Both the position numbers and the translations under genes were made by a program. From Trichomonas vaginalis G3 (taxonomy: Eukaryota > Parabasalia > Trichomonadida > Trichomonadidae), in the NCBI RefSeq assembly GCF_026262505.1, contig NC_067204.1:14588522-14652521 (forward strand): 64,000 nt of DNA. Reading direction: 5' to 3'. Numbering within the stretch: the first letter of the stretch is position 1; each line of letters starts with the position of its first letter. The notes under the pieces are model-generated. The model had not been told where the DNA came from. It saw only the letters and a list, made by a program, of their open reading frames with translations, and searched no databases. This document shows positions 1-9,648 of this stretch, piece after piece.

Positions 1-2760
1 AGTTGAAGCAAATGTAAAGGCAGAAAAACTTTTACAGTTGCAAAACCAAACCGTACAGTATGAAAACTTAGCACAAGAAAGTAAAAATAACGACGCAGAC
101 ATGCAAAAGGCAATGAAAAGCGCAGAATATATAAAAGCTAATAATGACTGGTTAGATGCCCAAGCCAACGCTAAAGCAGCCCAACTTATAGGTCAATAAG
201 GACAAAAATACAAGCGGATGAAGACAGTTCAAATGAAGCTTTAATGAATGCTGACTTTAAGAACGCCTTCGAAGCTCTTCATAGTAAGGTGAAATAGTGA
301 ACGACTTCTCATCTGGAAAGAAACTGAAGTCTGAAGGTTTCGACAACGAGTTAAGAGAAGTAGCACAAAATATGACGAAAATAACAGATGCAGCAACGAG
401 ACAGGCAGTTCAAAGTGCCTATGACGCCGTTAGAGCAACTGTTGTGGAAAGTCAAGAAAAAAGAGTTACAACAGACCAAAACAGACCTAGTAAATGCTTT
501 CTTAAAAACGAAAAGTCAGGTAGGACATTATGCTGCAGATGGAACATATGTGCCAGCTGGTGGAACTTATATACCAGCTGGTGGAACTTATATACTAGCT
601 AGTGGAACTTATATACCACCAAACCCTCCAAGAGAGCACCTGCACCAGGACTACCTAAACATTTACATCGTCACATGGACACAGACACAGGCATGCACCA
701 AAACCAACACAACAACCAACAGTTCAAAAATCCAGCACAACAACCAACAGTTCAAAACACTGCACCACAACCAACAGTTCAAAACACTGCACCACAACCA
801 ACAGTTCAAAACACTGCACCACAACCAACAGTTCAAAACACTGCACAGCAACAACCCACAAACAGAGCAAGGACATAAAAGAAGTAGAGAACAAGGAAAC
901 CAAGAATTCTTAAAAATGCTTAAGGAAACTATGGTTACCCAGATACTCTTGACTTTAGTGACAGATATAAGAAGCTATTAGAAAGTTCAAGGAAGGAAAA
1001 TACTGACCCGAACCTATTTAGCTTTATGGTTCAGCACCAAATGGGATAAATTTCAAACCTGGAAAATACAAGCTCGCTAAGGGATATGATTTAATAGCAT
1101 ATCATCCAATGACATGAATGAATTTACTCCGAGATATTTGATGTCAGAGCTAAATGATAATTCAACTCTCTTCATGAAACGCGTAAAAAATAGAGACGGA
1201 ACGAAAGAAGAAAGGTTTATGAGTCGGATGACTTAGATAGGGAACTTTTAAAAACGGTCTCGGAATATATGAAATGCAGCAGATGAGGTACAAGAAACTC
1301 AACAGGAAGAAGTTCAGATACAACCAGACATGGAAGAAATAGTTCAGCAACAACAGCTAGAAGAGCCTGAAGGAAACAACAAGTCCCTCCTTTGGAAACT
1401 AACTTCACAGAACTAGATGAAGATTTGGAAACAGCCGAAAAATCTTGACCCTCAAAAGAGTATGCGGGGAATATGGAATCTTTCCAAGAGTCTAAGAAAA
1501 ATTCGGCTGACATAGTAGAAGAATATCGAAAAATGTTCGCCGACATACAAAAGACTCCCAAATCAGATGAAAATATTCAGCATAGAATGGAAGAATGAAA
1601 GAAAGTGTACGCAAATACAACAATCCTTTTTACTTACGACCATATAACGTTCAATCTTTGGCTGAACTCGGTGAAAATAAAAGGTTAAATTTCAACAAAA
1701 CATATAGAAATGAAACATTGTTTAAAGTTCATTCAGAACCTAACCAATATGGAAACAAACCTACTTTTGTTTCTACAGACTATGGAACTACAATGAGATG
1801 GGTCATAAAGCTAATCCGGATAGGTGGTTCATAAACTTACAACCTCAATTCCAAGAAGTTGTAGACGCAATGGAAGTGAATGGTGAACCAGATATAGCTG
1901 GTATTTCAGCGCGGCTTTAATGCCATTGAAAGATATGAAACATGCAGATATTTTGGACCAGTATGAAATGAACATGGCTGATGGAAATATAACACCTGAC
2001 GTTCTAGAACATTTATCTCAAAGAACTACACAGAACCATAGAGATGGTATATTTGGTGAAGAGTTTAGAAAGAAAGTTAGGGAGAGAGAAGGAAGAGAAC
2101 CTATTGTACATGACCTTGCAAACGAAAGTTTGCAAAATGTCATAAAAACTTACTTTGCAGACAATGAACGAGAATGGATGAATATTTAAGAAAACTCAAA
2201 TGGACAGTACCAAATGAAATGTTAGTATTGAAAAACATGTTCCTTGACAAAATAAAAACCAACTACAGAAATAAATGACGCAAGACTGAAACATTGGGTA
2301 AAAGCTTTCCCATTCACAAAAGATATTGTTGGTAACATGGAAAGAAAACCAGAATGGCTACAAAAACATATATTTGGAAACGAGCATATTCCATATGGAC
2401 AAGCTATGTTTGAAGAGCTTGAACCGGAAACTCAGGAAAGAGTCATGCAAACAATACGCGAAGACTCAAATACAAACTATGACAAAATCTTTCTAGGATA
2501 TAGGTTACCTGAGATGGGCGAGAGCCCAAAGGCAAAAAGGACATGGGAAAATTTACAACATACTAGGTGAACATGAGGCAAAGATGCAACAACTTGAAGC
2601 AGAGGGCAAGTTACCAAAAGCGACACCAAAGAAGAAGAGTAGAACAAAGTGAAAGTAGTGAAGAAAGTAACTTCATCTAGTGAAAGTAGTGGCAATGAAG
2701 GAAAAAGAAGAGTTAAAGATTCAGTCAGGAAGAAAGTAAAGCTTGGTACGAGTGGGTTCT
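1..2760 (+). pseudogene. E1 remnant: large putative virion protein with short tandem repeats
   Basis: A decayed coding stretch reading left to right into the capsid gene. The first 200 bases encode a glutamine/asparagine/alanine-rich coiled-coil-like segment. Around 540-620 there is a short repeat encoding an AGGTYIP-type motif, and around 740-850 a 27-base repeat encoding QPTVQNTAP. Later parts (about 1600-2200 and 2340-2570) are charged and helical. I do not recognise the family. Its place directly upstream of the capsid gene suggests a structural or scaffold-like protein. It is heavily broken. Confidence 0.5.
540..860 (+). repeat. two short coding minisatellites in E1
   Basis: Positions 545-615 carry about three copies of a 22-24-base unit built on CAGCTGGTGGAACTTATATA. 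Positions 740-850 carry four copies of a 27-base unit built on CAACCAACAGTTCAAAACAC. Both encode low-complexity Gly/Pro- or Gln/Pro-rich peptide repeats within the large virion-protein remnant. Confidence 0.8.
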
Positions 2761-2763
2761 ATT

Positions 2764-4412
2764 ATGACACATAAATCCAACTATTCTATATTTTACCCAT
2801 ATGAAATGTACGCCGCTCAGAATATAACGCCAACAGTTTTGGATGCCATGAACGGAAATGTTTCCGAATGGTATAACGAATGCGACAATGCATTAGAAGG
2901 TCAGAAATAGTTCCTGGAACTTACGAATATACAACTGCTGTTTCTTATGGAAACGTAGGTGAGTTTGGAGAAGGTTCTTCAACAACAGTAGATATTGCTT
3001 GCGACAGGTTTCATATTATTTCTATTGACAACTCATTCTTATACGTGGAACAAGACATTGAAATAAAACCTTCTGCCAAGTTGTCTGACAAGAAGGTTGC
3101 AATGGAATTTTCTATGTCGGATACCAATATGCTCCAGAAGTTTTCATGGGATATAAGATATATTCTAACTCTGACTTAGTTCAAACAGTAACATGGGCAA
3201 ACTATGAATGGTTCGCTTTGAGAAAACTCAGTACAACCACAAGCTAGAGAACAAACAGACCAGTATGCAAATTGAGAAAATAAGAAGAGACTTGACCCTA
3301 ACGTTCCAGGAGTTTATGTTAACCTTTCTGGTTCAGATGGAACTGCTGCCACTAAAGTAAAACTGAAACTTAGAGTTCCTTTGTCATCTTTCCTCATCTT
3401 CAGGTTTTTAAGATACTTGCCAAACTGGGCAGGAAAAATTTCTATTGAACTTACTCCAAGCAAAAATAACTTAGTCATTGCACCAACACAAGACCCATTC
3501 ACTCTTACAGACGTAAAGGGAACAAATAAAACGTCATTCGCCGACTTTTGCAAAGACAAAGTTGACTTAGACTTTGGTTTCTCAAACTTCAACAATGAAG
3601 TAAACTATTATTTCAATGCTGCTGGAACTGCTTGGGACCCAGTTAAGTTCACATGCGAAAAGTTTGAATGCAAGAGAATAGAAAGCAGACTTGCAGTCTA
3701 TATGTTGGACCCAGATATTTCAAATGCTTTAGCTGCCAAATATATTGCAGTTCCACTTATGTTCCCTATACACCAAATATCTGTCAAAGACTTTGCAGGT
3801 GAAGTTGGAAACCAAAGTGCTGACCCAGGTGCAAGAACAGATATTGCTTTAACAACTGCAATGAAACATGCAGATACTATGTTTGTACTGTTCAGACGAA
3901 CTATAAATGACTATTCTTGTTTCTACAACCCCGGTATTAAATATCATATAAACATAGATGGCAAATATTATCCAAGAGAAGAATATTCTACAGTTGAGGA
4001 TATGAGGTCATACAACTTGACATTAGATGCTATGAACTTTAACAACAACTTCACAACAACCATTAACCCTGAAATGCAAAGTTCTATTATGCCATATGTG
4101 AAAGTATGGACTCATACAGGAGGTCAAAAAACTCAATATACAAATGGAGACCGTTCAAACTTTTGGCTTGGCATTCCATTTGCTGACTCAGAAGACTTTA
4201 TGGGTGGTATTTCAACTGTTGGTACTGTACAAATACAATATACTGGTGACAGAGACGGTCCAGATGAACTGAGAGCAAAGAAGTTTACAAAACCAATAGC
4301 ACTTTTCACGGAAGATGCTCTTTTGAAGATTCGTTCGATGAAACCTGCTGGGGCTCCTCAGATTGGCATAACGACAGCTTCCATCGAGCAGATTTTGGCA
4401 GCAGGTCAGTAA
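2764..4412 (+). pseudogene. E1 major capsid protein (double jelly-roll type, inferred)
   Basis: A roughly 550-codon region, the usual size of a Polinton major capsid protein. It begins at an ATG followed by a frame reading MTHKSNYSIFYPYEMYAAQN. The downstream half holds long alternating beta-rich segments, aromatic-rich loops and many Asn/Thr/Asp residues, as in double jelly-roll capsids. The family call rests on size, composition, position (before the putative minor capsid and ATPase genes) and analogy with the 546-residue E2 protein at 41025-42665. Sequence similarity to E2 is too low to show by eye. The copy is broken at several places. Confidence 0.6.
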
Positions 4413-4725
4413 GTTGTTCTTGAACTGACTTCTCTCCGTCAAATATTGACAGTACGCCAGTTTTGACATAATATTGTAAGATAAACTTACCTTTAGAAAT
4501 ATCTGTAAGTTTTGTTGTTATATTTTTGTCAACGTCAAGAACTTTCACCATTTCAGTTATACCAACTTTCTTTGCTTTATGGAAATATTTTGGTTCAGCA
4601 AATATTGCTATTCTATAACATTTACCATTGTTTGTATAAAGAACTATTCTGTCAATGTATTTGTATTGTTTGTGTGTGTAAACTTTGTTCTGCTTCAATT
4701 CGAAGAGATACTCGAATACGTCCAT
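4306..4725 (-). CDS. E1 unknown 139-residue protein, antisense to the capsid 3' end
   Basis: An open frame starting at an ATG, opposite in direction to the capsid gene, whose last 107 bases it overlaps. The product is rich in Lys, Tyr and Val, with an acidic/Gln-rich tail, and shows no membrane segment or recognisable motif. The first 105 residues look like a compact beta-rich domain, so I keep it as a probable gene. The overlapping tail is less certain. Confidence 0.55.
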   Translation of the reverse strand: MDVFEYLFELKQNKVYTHKQYKYIDRIVLYTNNGKCYRIAIFAEPKYFHKAKKVGITEMVKVLDVDKNITTKLTDISKGKFILQYYVKTGVLSIFDGEKSVQEQLTDLLPKSARWKLSLCQSEEPQQVSSNESSKEHLP

Positions 4726-4743
4726 CTTTTTATTCTAAGTAAA

Positions 4744-5322
4744 ATGTCATTTCCGAAAAATAGAAGCGTAAGTGTTTCAAAAGGTTTAATGGCGGTGGCA
4801 GATGTGAAGTTAAATTCACCAACTCAAACAAACAGTCAAAGTGTTATTGTCAATGTCAAAGACAGAGATGTTGAAGTGGGGAAACCATACGAGGACGAAG
4901 ATGGTATAACAATTGTTCCTGTAAAAGAACCAACATATCCTGAAGTTAGCAGAGACTTAAGTTCTGTTGCAGATATTCGAAACGACTACCAACAACTGAA
5001 AGCCAAACTTCAAACTCAGGAGAAGATTTGTCAAGCTTTAAGTATAATGTTAAACTTGGTCGAACACAACCCTGTAAAAGTGAACTCATATGTCATTGCA
5101 CCTCATGAAGTTTTGAAAGAACTATTGAAACTTTTGACAGAGGCAGACGATATAAACATCAAAGAAATAGAACCCGACATTAGTTGCTGTGGTGTTTCAT
5201 ATAATGTCATTGACAAGATATACGTTATGAAAGGAGGTGAAACGTTGAACTTAAAATATAGTTTCCCAGACGTCATAAAAATATTTGACGACCACAACAT
5301 TTCATTAAAATTTATTTGCTAA
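4744..5322 (+). CDS. E1 virion-associated protein of the SCCG family
   Basis: The gene starts at an ATG preceded by TCTAAGTAAA, an arrangement also seen just before 5328. The product has about 192 residues: a basic N-terminus, an acidic/proline linker (VPVKEPTYP), a coiled-coil-prone middle (residues 75-110) and a C-terminal domain with ISCCGVSYNVIDKIYV. The E2 gene at 38461-39152 shares this plan, including an SCCG motif in the same place and a similar PTYP linker. In both elements it lies near the minor capsid candidate, so I infer a structural role. The function is unknown. Confidence 0.7.
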   Translation: MSFPKNRSVSVSKGLMAVADVKLNSPTQTNSQSVIVNVKDRDVEVGKPYEDEDGITIVPVKEPTYPEVSRDLSSVADIRNDYQQLKAKLQTQEKICQALSIMLNLVEHNPVKVNSYVIAPHEVLKELLKLLTEADDINIKEIEPDISCCGVSYNVIDKIYVMKGGETLNLKYSFPDVIKIFDDHNISLKFIC

Positions 5323-5327
5323 GTAAA

Positions 5328-6113
5328 TGGCAGAAGATATAATGGTTTATACTATTACGACTAAAAACCCTGAGTCATATAATTCTATAACAACAAACTT
5401 ACAAAGTCCTCAAGGACGGTATTGTAAACTAACTTTAAACACAATGACGACTAAAGCCTGTTTTGCTTTTGACACCAGAAGACTTTATTGTTGTGAATGG
5501 TAAAAAATACTCCTTTGAAGATACTTACTCAGATATACCACCAACAGGTTTTGTTGACTTATTTAATACTTTAAGTACGGGTGTAACATGTGCTGCAACT
5601 AGAGCAGGTTTCATTATGTTTGGATGTCCGACTGAGTTTACTATAAACGATTGAGCTATAATACAAAACTTATTTCTGGTTTTTACTACCAACAGTTTCC
5701 TATAACAGGAAAAGGTGTCATACAAGGAATGTCTATTCCATTGACATTAAGCACACCAATCTTATATATTTGTTTCAAACTTAGGTTCAAAGTGTTATTC
5801 GAATGTCGACAGAAACTATTATGACCAAAAGATACTTATGCGTATAAACAATACTTTCTCTGCTGGTTTGCCTATTGTTCATTCGAATGCAGAATTTTCA
5901 ACCTTAGTGAACTCAAACACTTTGGCAAGTATAACGTTGACATTAGTTGACGCAAACTTTGTTCCTGTAAAACTTTTATGTCCTATGTATTTGTCAATGA
6001 CGGCAGAAAGTTTCGAATTGGAAGATGCAACTGGTGAAAGTATTGTATTACAAGAACAACTTCAACAACAAATAGCTCAAGAACAACAAATGCAACAACA
6101 AAGTCAAGAATAA
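5328..6113 (+). pseudogene. E1 minor capsid (penton-like, single jelly-roll) candidate
   Basis: The region starts at an ATG six bases after the previous gene. It encodes Thr/Asn/Ser-rich, beta-strand-like sequence (ITTNLQSPQGRYCKLTL, then ISGFYYQQFPITGKGVIQG and LTLSTPILYICFKL), typical of a jelly-roll minor capsid, and ends in a Gln-rich tail. E2 has a similar protein (37317-37961) ending in strand-rich FSLSFPFQLSGNSFIL. The assignment is inferred from fold-like composition, length (about 250 codons) and position after the capsid gene. This copy is broken. Confidence 0.5.
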
Positions 6114-6142
6114 AAAAAAATATTTTTTTTATTTTTATAAAA

Positions 6143-7378
6143 ATGTACAGAATAGATGTTTCAGATTTTTATGACTTCCAAGCATTCAGAAATATGTGTC
6201 CATTTCGAGACTATAACAAAGCAGTCGAGAATTTGAAACGTTTAGTCATTTATGTCGACTCTGCCCCAGCATGTTATGTTATGAAAGAATGGGATGTAGT
6301 CTTTAACAAACCTAAAGCGACAATAGTTTCAGAACAAGAATGTAGACAGAAACTTAAGAAAATAAAAGTCGTACAAGTTGGCATGAAGATGTTAGATGCT
6401 TGGGATATCTTATTGTCAAAGTTAGAAGATTTTTCAGTTCGAGGTATAAAGTTCTATACACCTTCTCCAAACTTCTATTCTATCTTCACTGGATATAAAT
6501 ACGAACAAGTAGAATGGAAAGAAAATATTATAGAAGCTTGGTTAGACCATGTCAAAGAAATTATATGCAATGGAAACGAAAGAGTCTATGAGTATATCTT
6601 ATGTTGGTTTGCAAACATCTTACAACATCCAAGTGCTAAAAATGAAACTGCTCTCATTATAATTGGAAAACAAGGAACAGGTAAGAACACATTCTTTACA
6701 GATATCTTATGCAAACTATTAGAGGGCTATTCGAACCCTAATATGACAAACTTAGAAAACATCTGCGGTAAATTTAACTCTTCAATAGAGAATATGAAAC
6801 TTATAGTTTGCAATGAACTTCAAAGTATAGATACAACAAAAGTTTTGAACTCAGATGCTTTGAAGAGTCTTATAACAGACAAAGTTGGAGTTGTTGAAAG
6901 AAAATATAAAGACCAAAGAGTTTGTGAAAATGTTGCAAACTTCATTATGGTTTCAAACAATGCTGTTCCGATGAAGTTAGAAAGTTCTGACAGAAGATAT
7001 GTAGTTGTCAGAACGTCAGATTCTCATATGCAAGATACAGAATATTTTGACGACTTAGCAGAAACTTTGACATCTGACTTTTACAACCACTTGTTCTCAT
7101 ACTTTATGACATTAGATATTTCTAAGTTCAATCCAAGACAAATTCCACATACCGAAGAGAGACAAACATTGTTAGAAGCAAACAAGAGTGTATATGAACT
7201 GTTCATAGATGAAACTGACTTTGAGTGTTTAGATGAAAGGTCATTGTACGATTCGTATAAACAATATTGTCAAGAATATGGTTATATGACAGCTTCTAAA
7301 CGAACATTCTTGGCAAATGTCAAAAGTCTTTTAGACGTACAGAAAGGTGTATATACAAAGAAAAATTTTTATGAGTAA
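6143..7378 (+). CDS. E1 superfamily 3 helicase (D5/NS3-like)
   Basis: This is a replicative helicase expected to unwind element DNA for the polymerase. The 411-residue product has Walker A GKQGTGKN near residue 175 and an SF3-like core with IVCNELQSID (Walker B region) and VANFIMVSNNAVPMKLESSDRRYVV (motif C plus arginine finger region; cf. NFIFVTNNVYPVKIEVGDRRYVVL in E2). Residues about 345-411 form a C-terminal DNA-binding-like domain that is duplicated as a separate gene at 7415-7783. No primase domain is attached, unlike E2. The ATG follows an A/T tract (AAATATTTTTTT) that recurs before other E1 genes. The frame is fully open. SF3 helicases are typical of virophages and Polinton-like viruses rather than classical animal Polintons. 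Confidence 0.88.
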   Translation: MYRIDVSDFYDFQAFRNMCPFRDYNKAVENLKRLVIYVDSAPACYVMKEWDVVFNKPKATIVSEQECRQKLKKIKVVQVGMKMLDAWDILLSKLEDFSVRGIKFYTPSPNFYSIFTGYKYEQVEWKENIIEAWLDHVKEIICNGNERVYEYILCWFANILQHPSAKNETALIIIGKQGTGKNTFFTDILCKLLEGYSNPNMTNLENICGKFNSSIENMKLIVCNELQSIDTTKVLNSDALKSLITDKVGVVERKYKDQRVCENVANFIMVSNNAVPMKLESSDRRYVVVRTSDSHMQDTEYFDDLAETLTSDFYNHLFSYFMTLDISKFNPRQIPHTEERQTLLEANKSVYELFIDETDFECLDERSLYDSYKQYCQEYGYMTASKRTFLANVKSLLDVQKGVYTKKNFYE

Positions 7379-7414
7379 ATTTTAAAAAAAATATTTTTTT
7401 ATCCGATAGAAAAG
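7373..7414 (+). promoter_or_regulatory. E1 promoter block, copy 1
   Basis: GAGTAAATTTTAAAAAAAAT, a T-run and ATCCGATAGAAA lead directly into the ATG at 7415. An almost identical block precedes the next gene (7791-7834). Identical spacing before two unrelated coding sequences points to a transcription or leader element. Confidence 0.6.
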
Positions 7415-7783
7415 ATGACAGAAAAATTAACTTTTTACATAGCGCCAGACCCTTCTTGCCCACATCTTTTTAAGCCACAATATATAGACATAGAACTAAA
7501 TAGAGAAAGCGAAATTCTACAAACAGAAGAAAGCGAAATTCTACAAACAGAAGAAAGCGAAATTCTACAAACAGAAGAAACATATAGAGACCTAGATAAC
7601 GAAAATGGATATGCGCTATTCTGGTTAGATTGTCCTTATGAAATGTATGAAAAAAAGGCTTTATATGAAGAATATAGAAAATATTGTCATGAAAACGATA
7701 TAAGACCAAGCTCTAGAGAAAAATTCTATGCTGGTATAAAACATCTTTTCGAAGTTCGGAATGGCAAATATAGAAAGAAATAA
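7415..7783 (+). CDS. E1 small protein: stand-alone copy of the helicase C-terminal domain
   Basis: A 122-residue protein. Residues 35-58 are three perfect copies of SEILQTEE encoded by a 24-base tandem repeat. The last 50 residues (YEKKALYEEYRKYCHENDIR...FEVRNGKYRKK) match the C-terminus of the upstream helicase (DERSLYDSYKQYCQEYGYM...LDVQKGVYTKK). This is visible similarity over the whole winged-helix-like tail. I infer a partial duplication of the helicase gene that gained its own promoter block and an acidic N-terminus. It may compete for, or extend, helicase DNA binding. Confidence 0.75.
   Translation: MTEKLTFYIAPDPSCPHLFKPQYIDIELNRESEILQTEESEILQTEESEILQTEETYRDLDNENGYALFWLDCPYEMYEKKALYEEYRKYCHENDIRPSSREKFYAGIKHLFEVRNGKYRKK
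7506..7579 (+). repeat. 24-base triplication inside the small helicase-tail gene
   Basis: Three in-frame copies of a 24-base unit beginning GAAAGCGAAATTCTACAAAC encode SEILQTEE three times. The copies are identical, which implies recent expansion. Confidence 0.9.
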
Positions 7784-7790
7784 TTTTTCT

Positions 7791-7834
7791 GAGTAAATTT
7801 TAAAAAAAAATATTTTTTTATCCGATAGAAAAAG
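7791..7834 (+). promoter_or_regulatory. E1 promoter block, copy 2
   Basis: Nearly identical to the block at 7373-7414 (GAGTAAATTTTAAAAAAAAA, T-run, ATCCGATAGAAAA), ending at the ATG of the 139-residue gene. Confidence 0.6.
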
Positions 7835-8254
7835 ATGGCAAAATTCATCTCAGTAAACAAGTACATGTCAGGACTTAAAGAAGAACTAGACCCATTCACA
7901 TATTTGAATGTTTACTTCTACCATTTTGAAAAGTCTTCATTCAGCAAAGTTTGGAACATCGAACCAGTTAAGTTTGCTATTGTGACTAAAAATGGTGCGA
8001 AATTTGAAGACTTAGACATAGAAGGTTTGTTAGCAGTCAAAGAAAGTTTTGACAGAAGGTTCTCAAACCTTAAAGAAGGCAAAGCATACAAACTTGTTAT
8101 ACCTTATGAACCAAAGAAAGCAGACGACTATGAATATTATGAGTCTAAAGTTGTAGAAGTTCAAGGTAAATTGGGTAAAAAGATTTTAGAGTCTAAGCCA
8201 GTGTTTACTCCTAAAGAGGAAGAGAACATTGACATTGACCCAGAAATGTTCTAA
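7835..8254 (+). CDS. E1 unknown 139-residue protein, related to an E2 protein
   Basis: An open frame from an ATG after the second promoter block. The N-terminus KFISVNKYMSGL...LNVYFYHFEKSSFSKVWNIEPVKFAI resembles the E2 protein at 43655-44129 (RFVTVNQLMDAL...VDVYFDDYVESLYYKGKHNIKPIAFAF) in order and spacing. It has no membrane segment or known motif, and an acidic tail. Conservation in two divergent elements argues for a real, element-specific function, perhaps small DNA-binding or structural. The function is unknown. Confidence 0.7.
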   Translation: MAKFISVNKYMSGLKEELDPFTYLNVYFYHFEKSSFSKVWNIEPVKFAIVTKNGAKFEDLDIEGLLAVKESFDRRFSNLKEGKAYKLVIPYEPKKADDYEYYESKVVEVQGKLGKKILESKPVFTPKEEENIDIDPEMF

Positions 8255-8270
8255 AAATAAAATTTTATTT

Positions 8271-8720
8271 TTACATGTCAAATTTCTTTTTCTCTGGAAC
8301 TGGTTCAGGTTCTTTCTTCTCTTCTTCTTTTTTCTCTTTCTTTTCTTTCTTCTTCTTTTCTGGTGGAGTTATGTCAAATTTGGCGCAACTATATTTATGT
8401 AAAAGTTCTTTGTCCTTTAATAGCTCATCTATTCTGTTTTCTATTTCATCTTCAAGAACAGCGCATGTGTCTTCTTTGCATTTTAAGAACTTTTGTTGGA
8501 CTTCATCTTTCCAATCGGCGTCATCTCTGTCAACAAGTCTGTCATTGACAAATTTTAAGACTGCTCTGCTTAATGTTTTATGGTTCTTGTCATATTCCCA
8601 AAAACAGAACTTTAGAACAAATTCCCCTTTCTTGTTTACACTATGTAAGATTTTATGGTCGACAGATGTTTTGCTGTCGAAAAGCTTGTCTCGAATATAG
8701 ATAGCGAAATCGCTAGACAT
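8271..8720 (-). CDS. E1 unknown 149-residue protein with Lys/Glu-rich tail
   Basis: An ATG-initiated frame, divergent from the packaging ATPase with only 36 bases between the start codons. Residues 1-110 are a folded-looking domain (FAIYIRDKLFD...KFCFWEYDKNHKTLSRAVLKFVNDRLVDRDDADW). The last 35 residues are an alternating Lys/Glu/Pro tail. I recognise no family. The tight head-to-head arrangement suggests expression together with the packaging ATPase. Confidence 0.65.
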   Translation of the reverse strand: MSSDFAIYIRDKLFDSKTSVDHKILHSVNKKGEFVLKFCFWEYDKNHKTLSRAVLKFVNDRLVDRDDADWKDEVQQKFLKCKEDTCAVLEDEIENRIDELLKDKELLHKYSCAKFDITPPEKKKKEKKEKKEEEKKEPEPVPEKKKFDM

Positions 8721-8756
8721 TTTCTAAAAGATAAAAATTTTAATTTTTCTAAAAAT
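8721..8756. promoter_or_regulatory. E1 36-bp bidirectional promoter
   Basis: The only sequence between two divergent ATGs, itself near-palindromic: TTTCTAAAAGATAAAAA on one side and TTTTTCTAAAAAT on the other. Each half places TTCTAAAA close to a start codon. Confidence 0.5.
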
Positions 8757-9632
8757 ATGTTAGAAAAAAAGTTTGCTGACATTGACAAGAAATTTGAGAA
8801 TGTTTTAAACAAGAACAAGAGGAAGTTAGAAAATGCTCAGATAAAGCCTATACATGACAAGTTCTTATTTGCTCAGAATGGTATAACAGGTCTAATTGCA
8901 CCACCTGGGTCGGGTAAGACTTTCACTTATCTTAAAATGGCTGCACAACAACAAGAACTAGATGAGAAGAACCCATTTTATGAGTTAGTTGTTATTTGTA
9001 GTACTTCTGGTCAATTTGACCAAACCGTCAATTCGTTCAAAGATATTATAAAGAAGTCTAAGTTAGTATGTATAAAGGATACTGAGTTGTTAGATTGGAT
9101 AAAGAAGTACCAAAGAAGAGTTTTGAAGTATAATGCTATAAATGAGTATATAAATTCTAAGTTTAAAGACCCAAATGAGGAAATGCAGAGAATATTAGAG
9201 AAGAAACACTTCAGAAACAAACAGAAAGAGATAGAATACATTTCGAAGAAATTGCAATCTTACGATTGGAAGACATACCCTCATAGGTGTCTTCTTATCT
9301 TAGATGATTTCGCCTCTCATCCTTTGTTAAAGAATAGAGAACAAGACATGTGTCGAATTCTTAAGAAGCTCAGACACTTTAACATCTCAGTTGTCATTTG
9401 TGTACAGACAGCAAAGAGTTTAAGTAAGGATGTTAAAAGAATACTTACTGACATTATACTTTTCCCCGGATTGTCCGAAGACGATTTCATGGAACTTATG
9501 AAAGAGTCCATGGCAGGTAAGTTTGACAGACATGAACTATGGGAGAAGTACAAAGTCATACAAGACCCTCATACTTCTTTCAGAATTCATATCTACGCAA
9601 ACAAAGTTCAAATTGTAAAAAGTCAAGCTTGA
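8757..9632 (+). CDS. E1 genome packaging ATPase (FtsK/HerA, A32-like)
   Basis: The motor that pumps DNA into capsids in Polintons, virophages and related viruses. From the ATG at 8757 the product has 291 residues, the usual A32 size. It carries Walker A IAPPGSGKT near residue 48, Walker B CLLILDDFASHPLLKN near residue 182, and NISVVICVQTAKSLSKDVKR, which fits the sensor-like motif after Walker B. A charged helical segment lies between the Walker motifs. The E2 counterpart (40175-41000) has the same LDD Walker B and similar downstream motifs. The reading frame extends upstream to 8655, but this ATG fits the divergent promoter. It appears whole. Confidence 0.9.
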   Translation: MLEKKFADIDKKFENVLNKNKRKLENAQIKPIHDKFLFAQNGITGLIAPPGSGKTFTYLKMAAQQQELDEKNPFYELVVICSTSGQFDQTVNSFKDIIKKSKLVCIKDTELLDWIKKYQRRVLKYNAINEYINSKFKDPNEEMQRILEKKHFRNKQKEIEYISKKLQSYDWKTYPHRCLLILDDFASHPLLKNREQDMCRILKKLRHFNISVVICVQTAKSLSKDVKRILTDIILFPGLSEDDFMELMKESMAGKFDRHELWEKYKVIQDPHTSFRIHIYANKVQIVKSQA

Positions 9633-9648
9633 AAAATAAAGAGTTCAT

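Noticed and set aside
8275-8700. 141-residue serine/phenylalanine-rich frame on the plus strand
   Set aside because: It is the antisense shadow of the Lys/Glu-rich tail and body of the 149-residue E1 gene.
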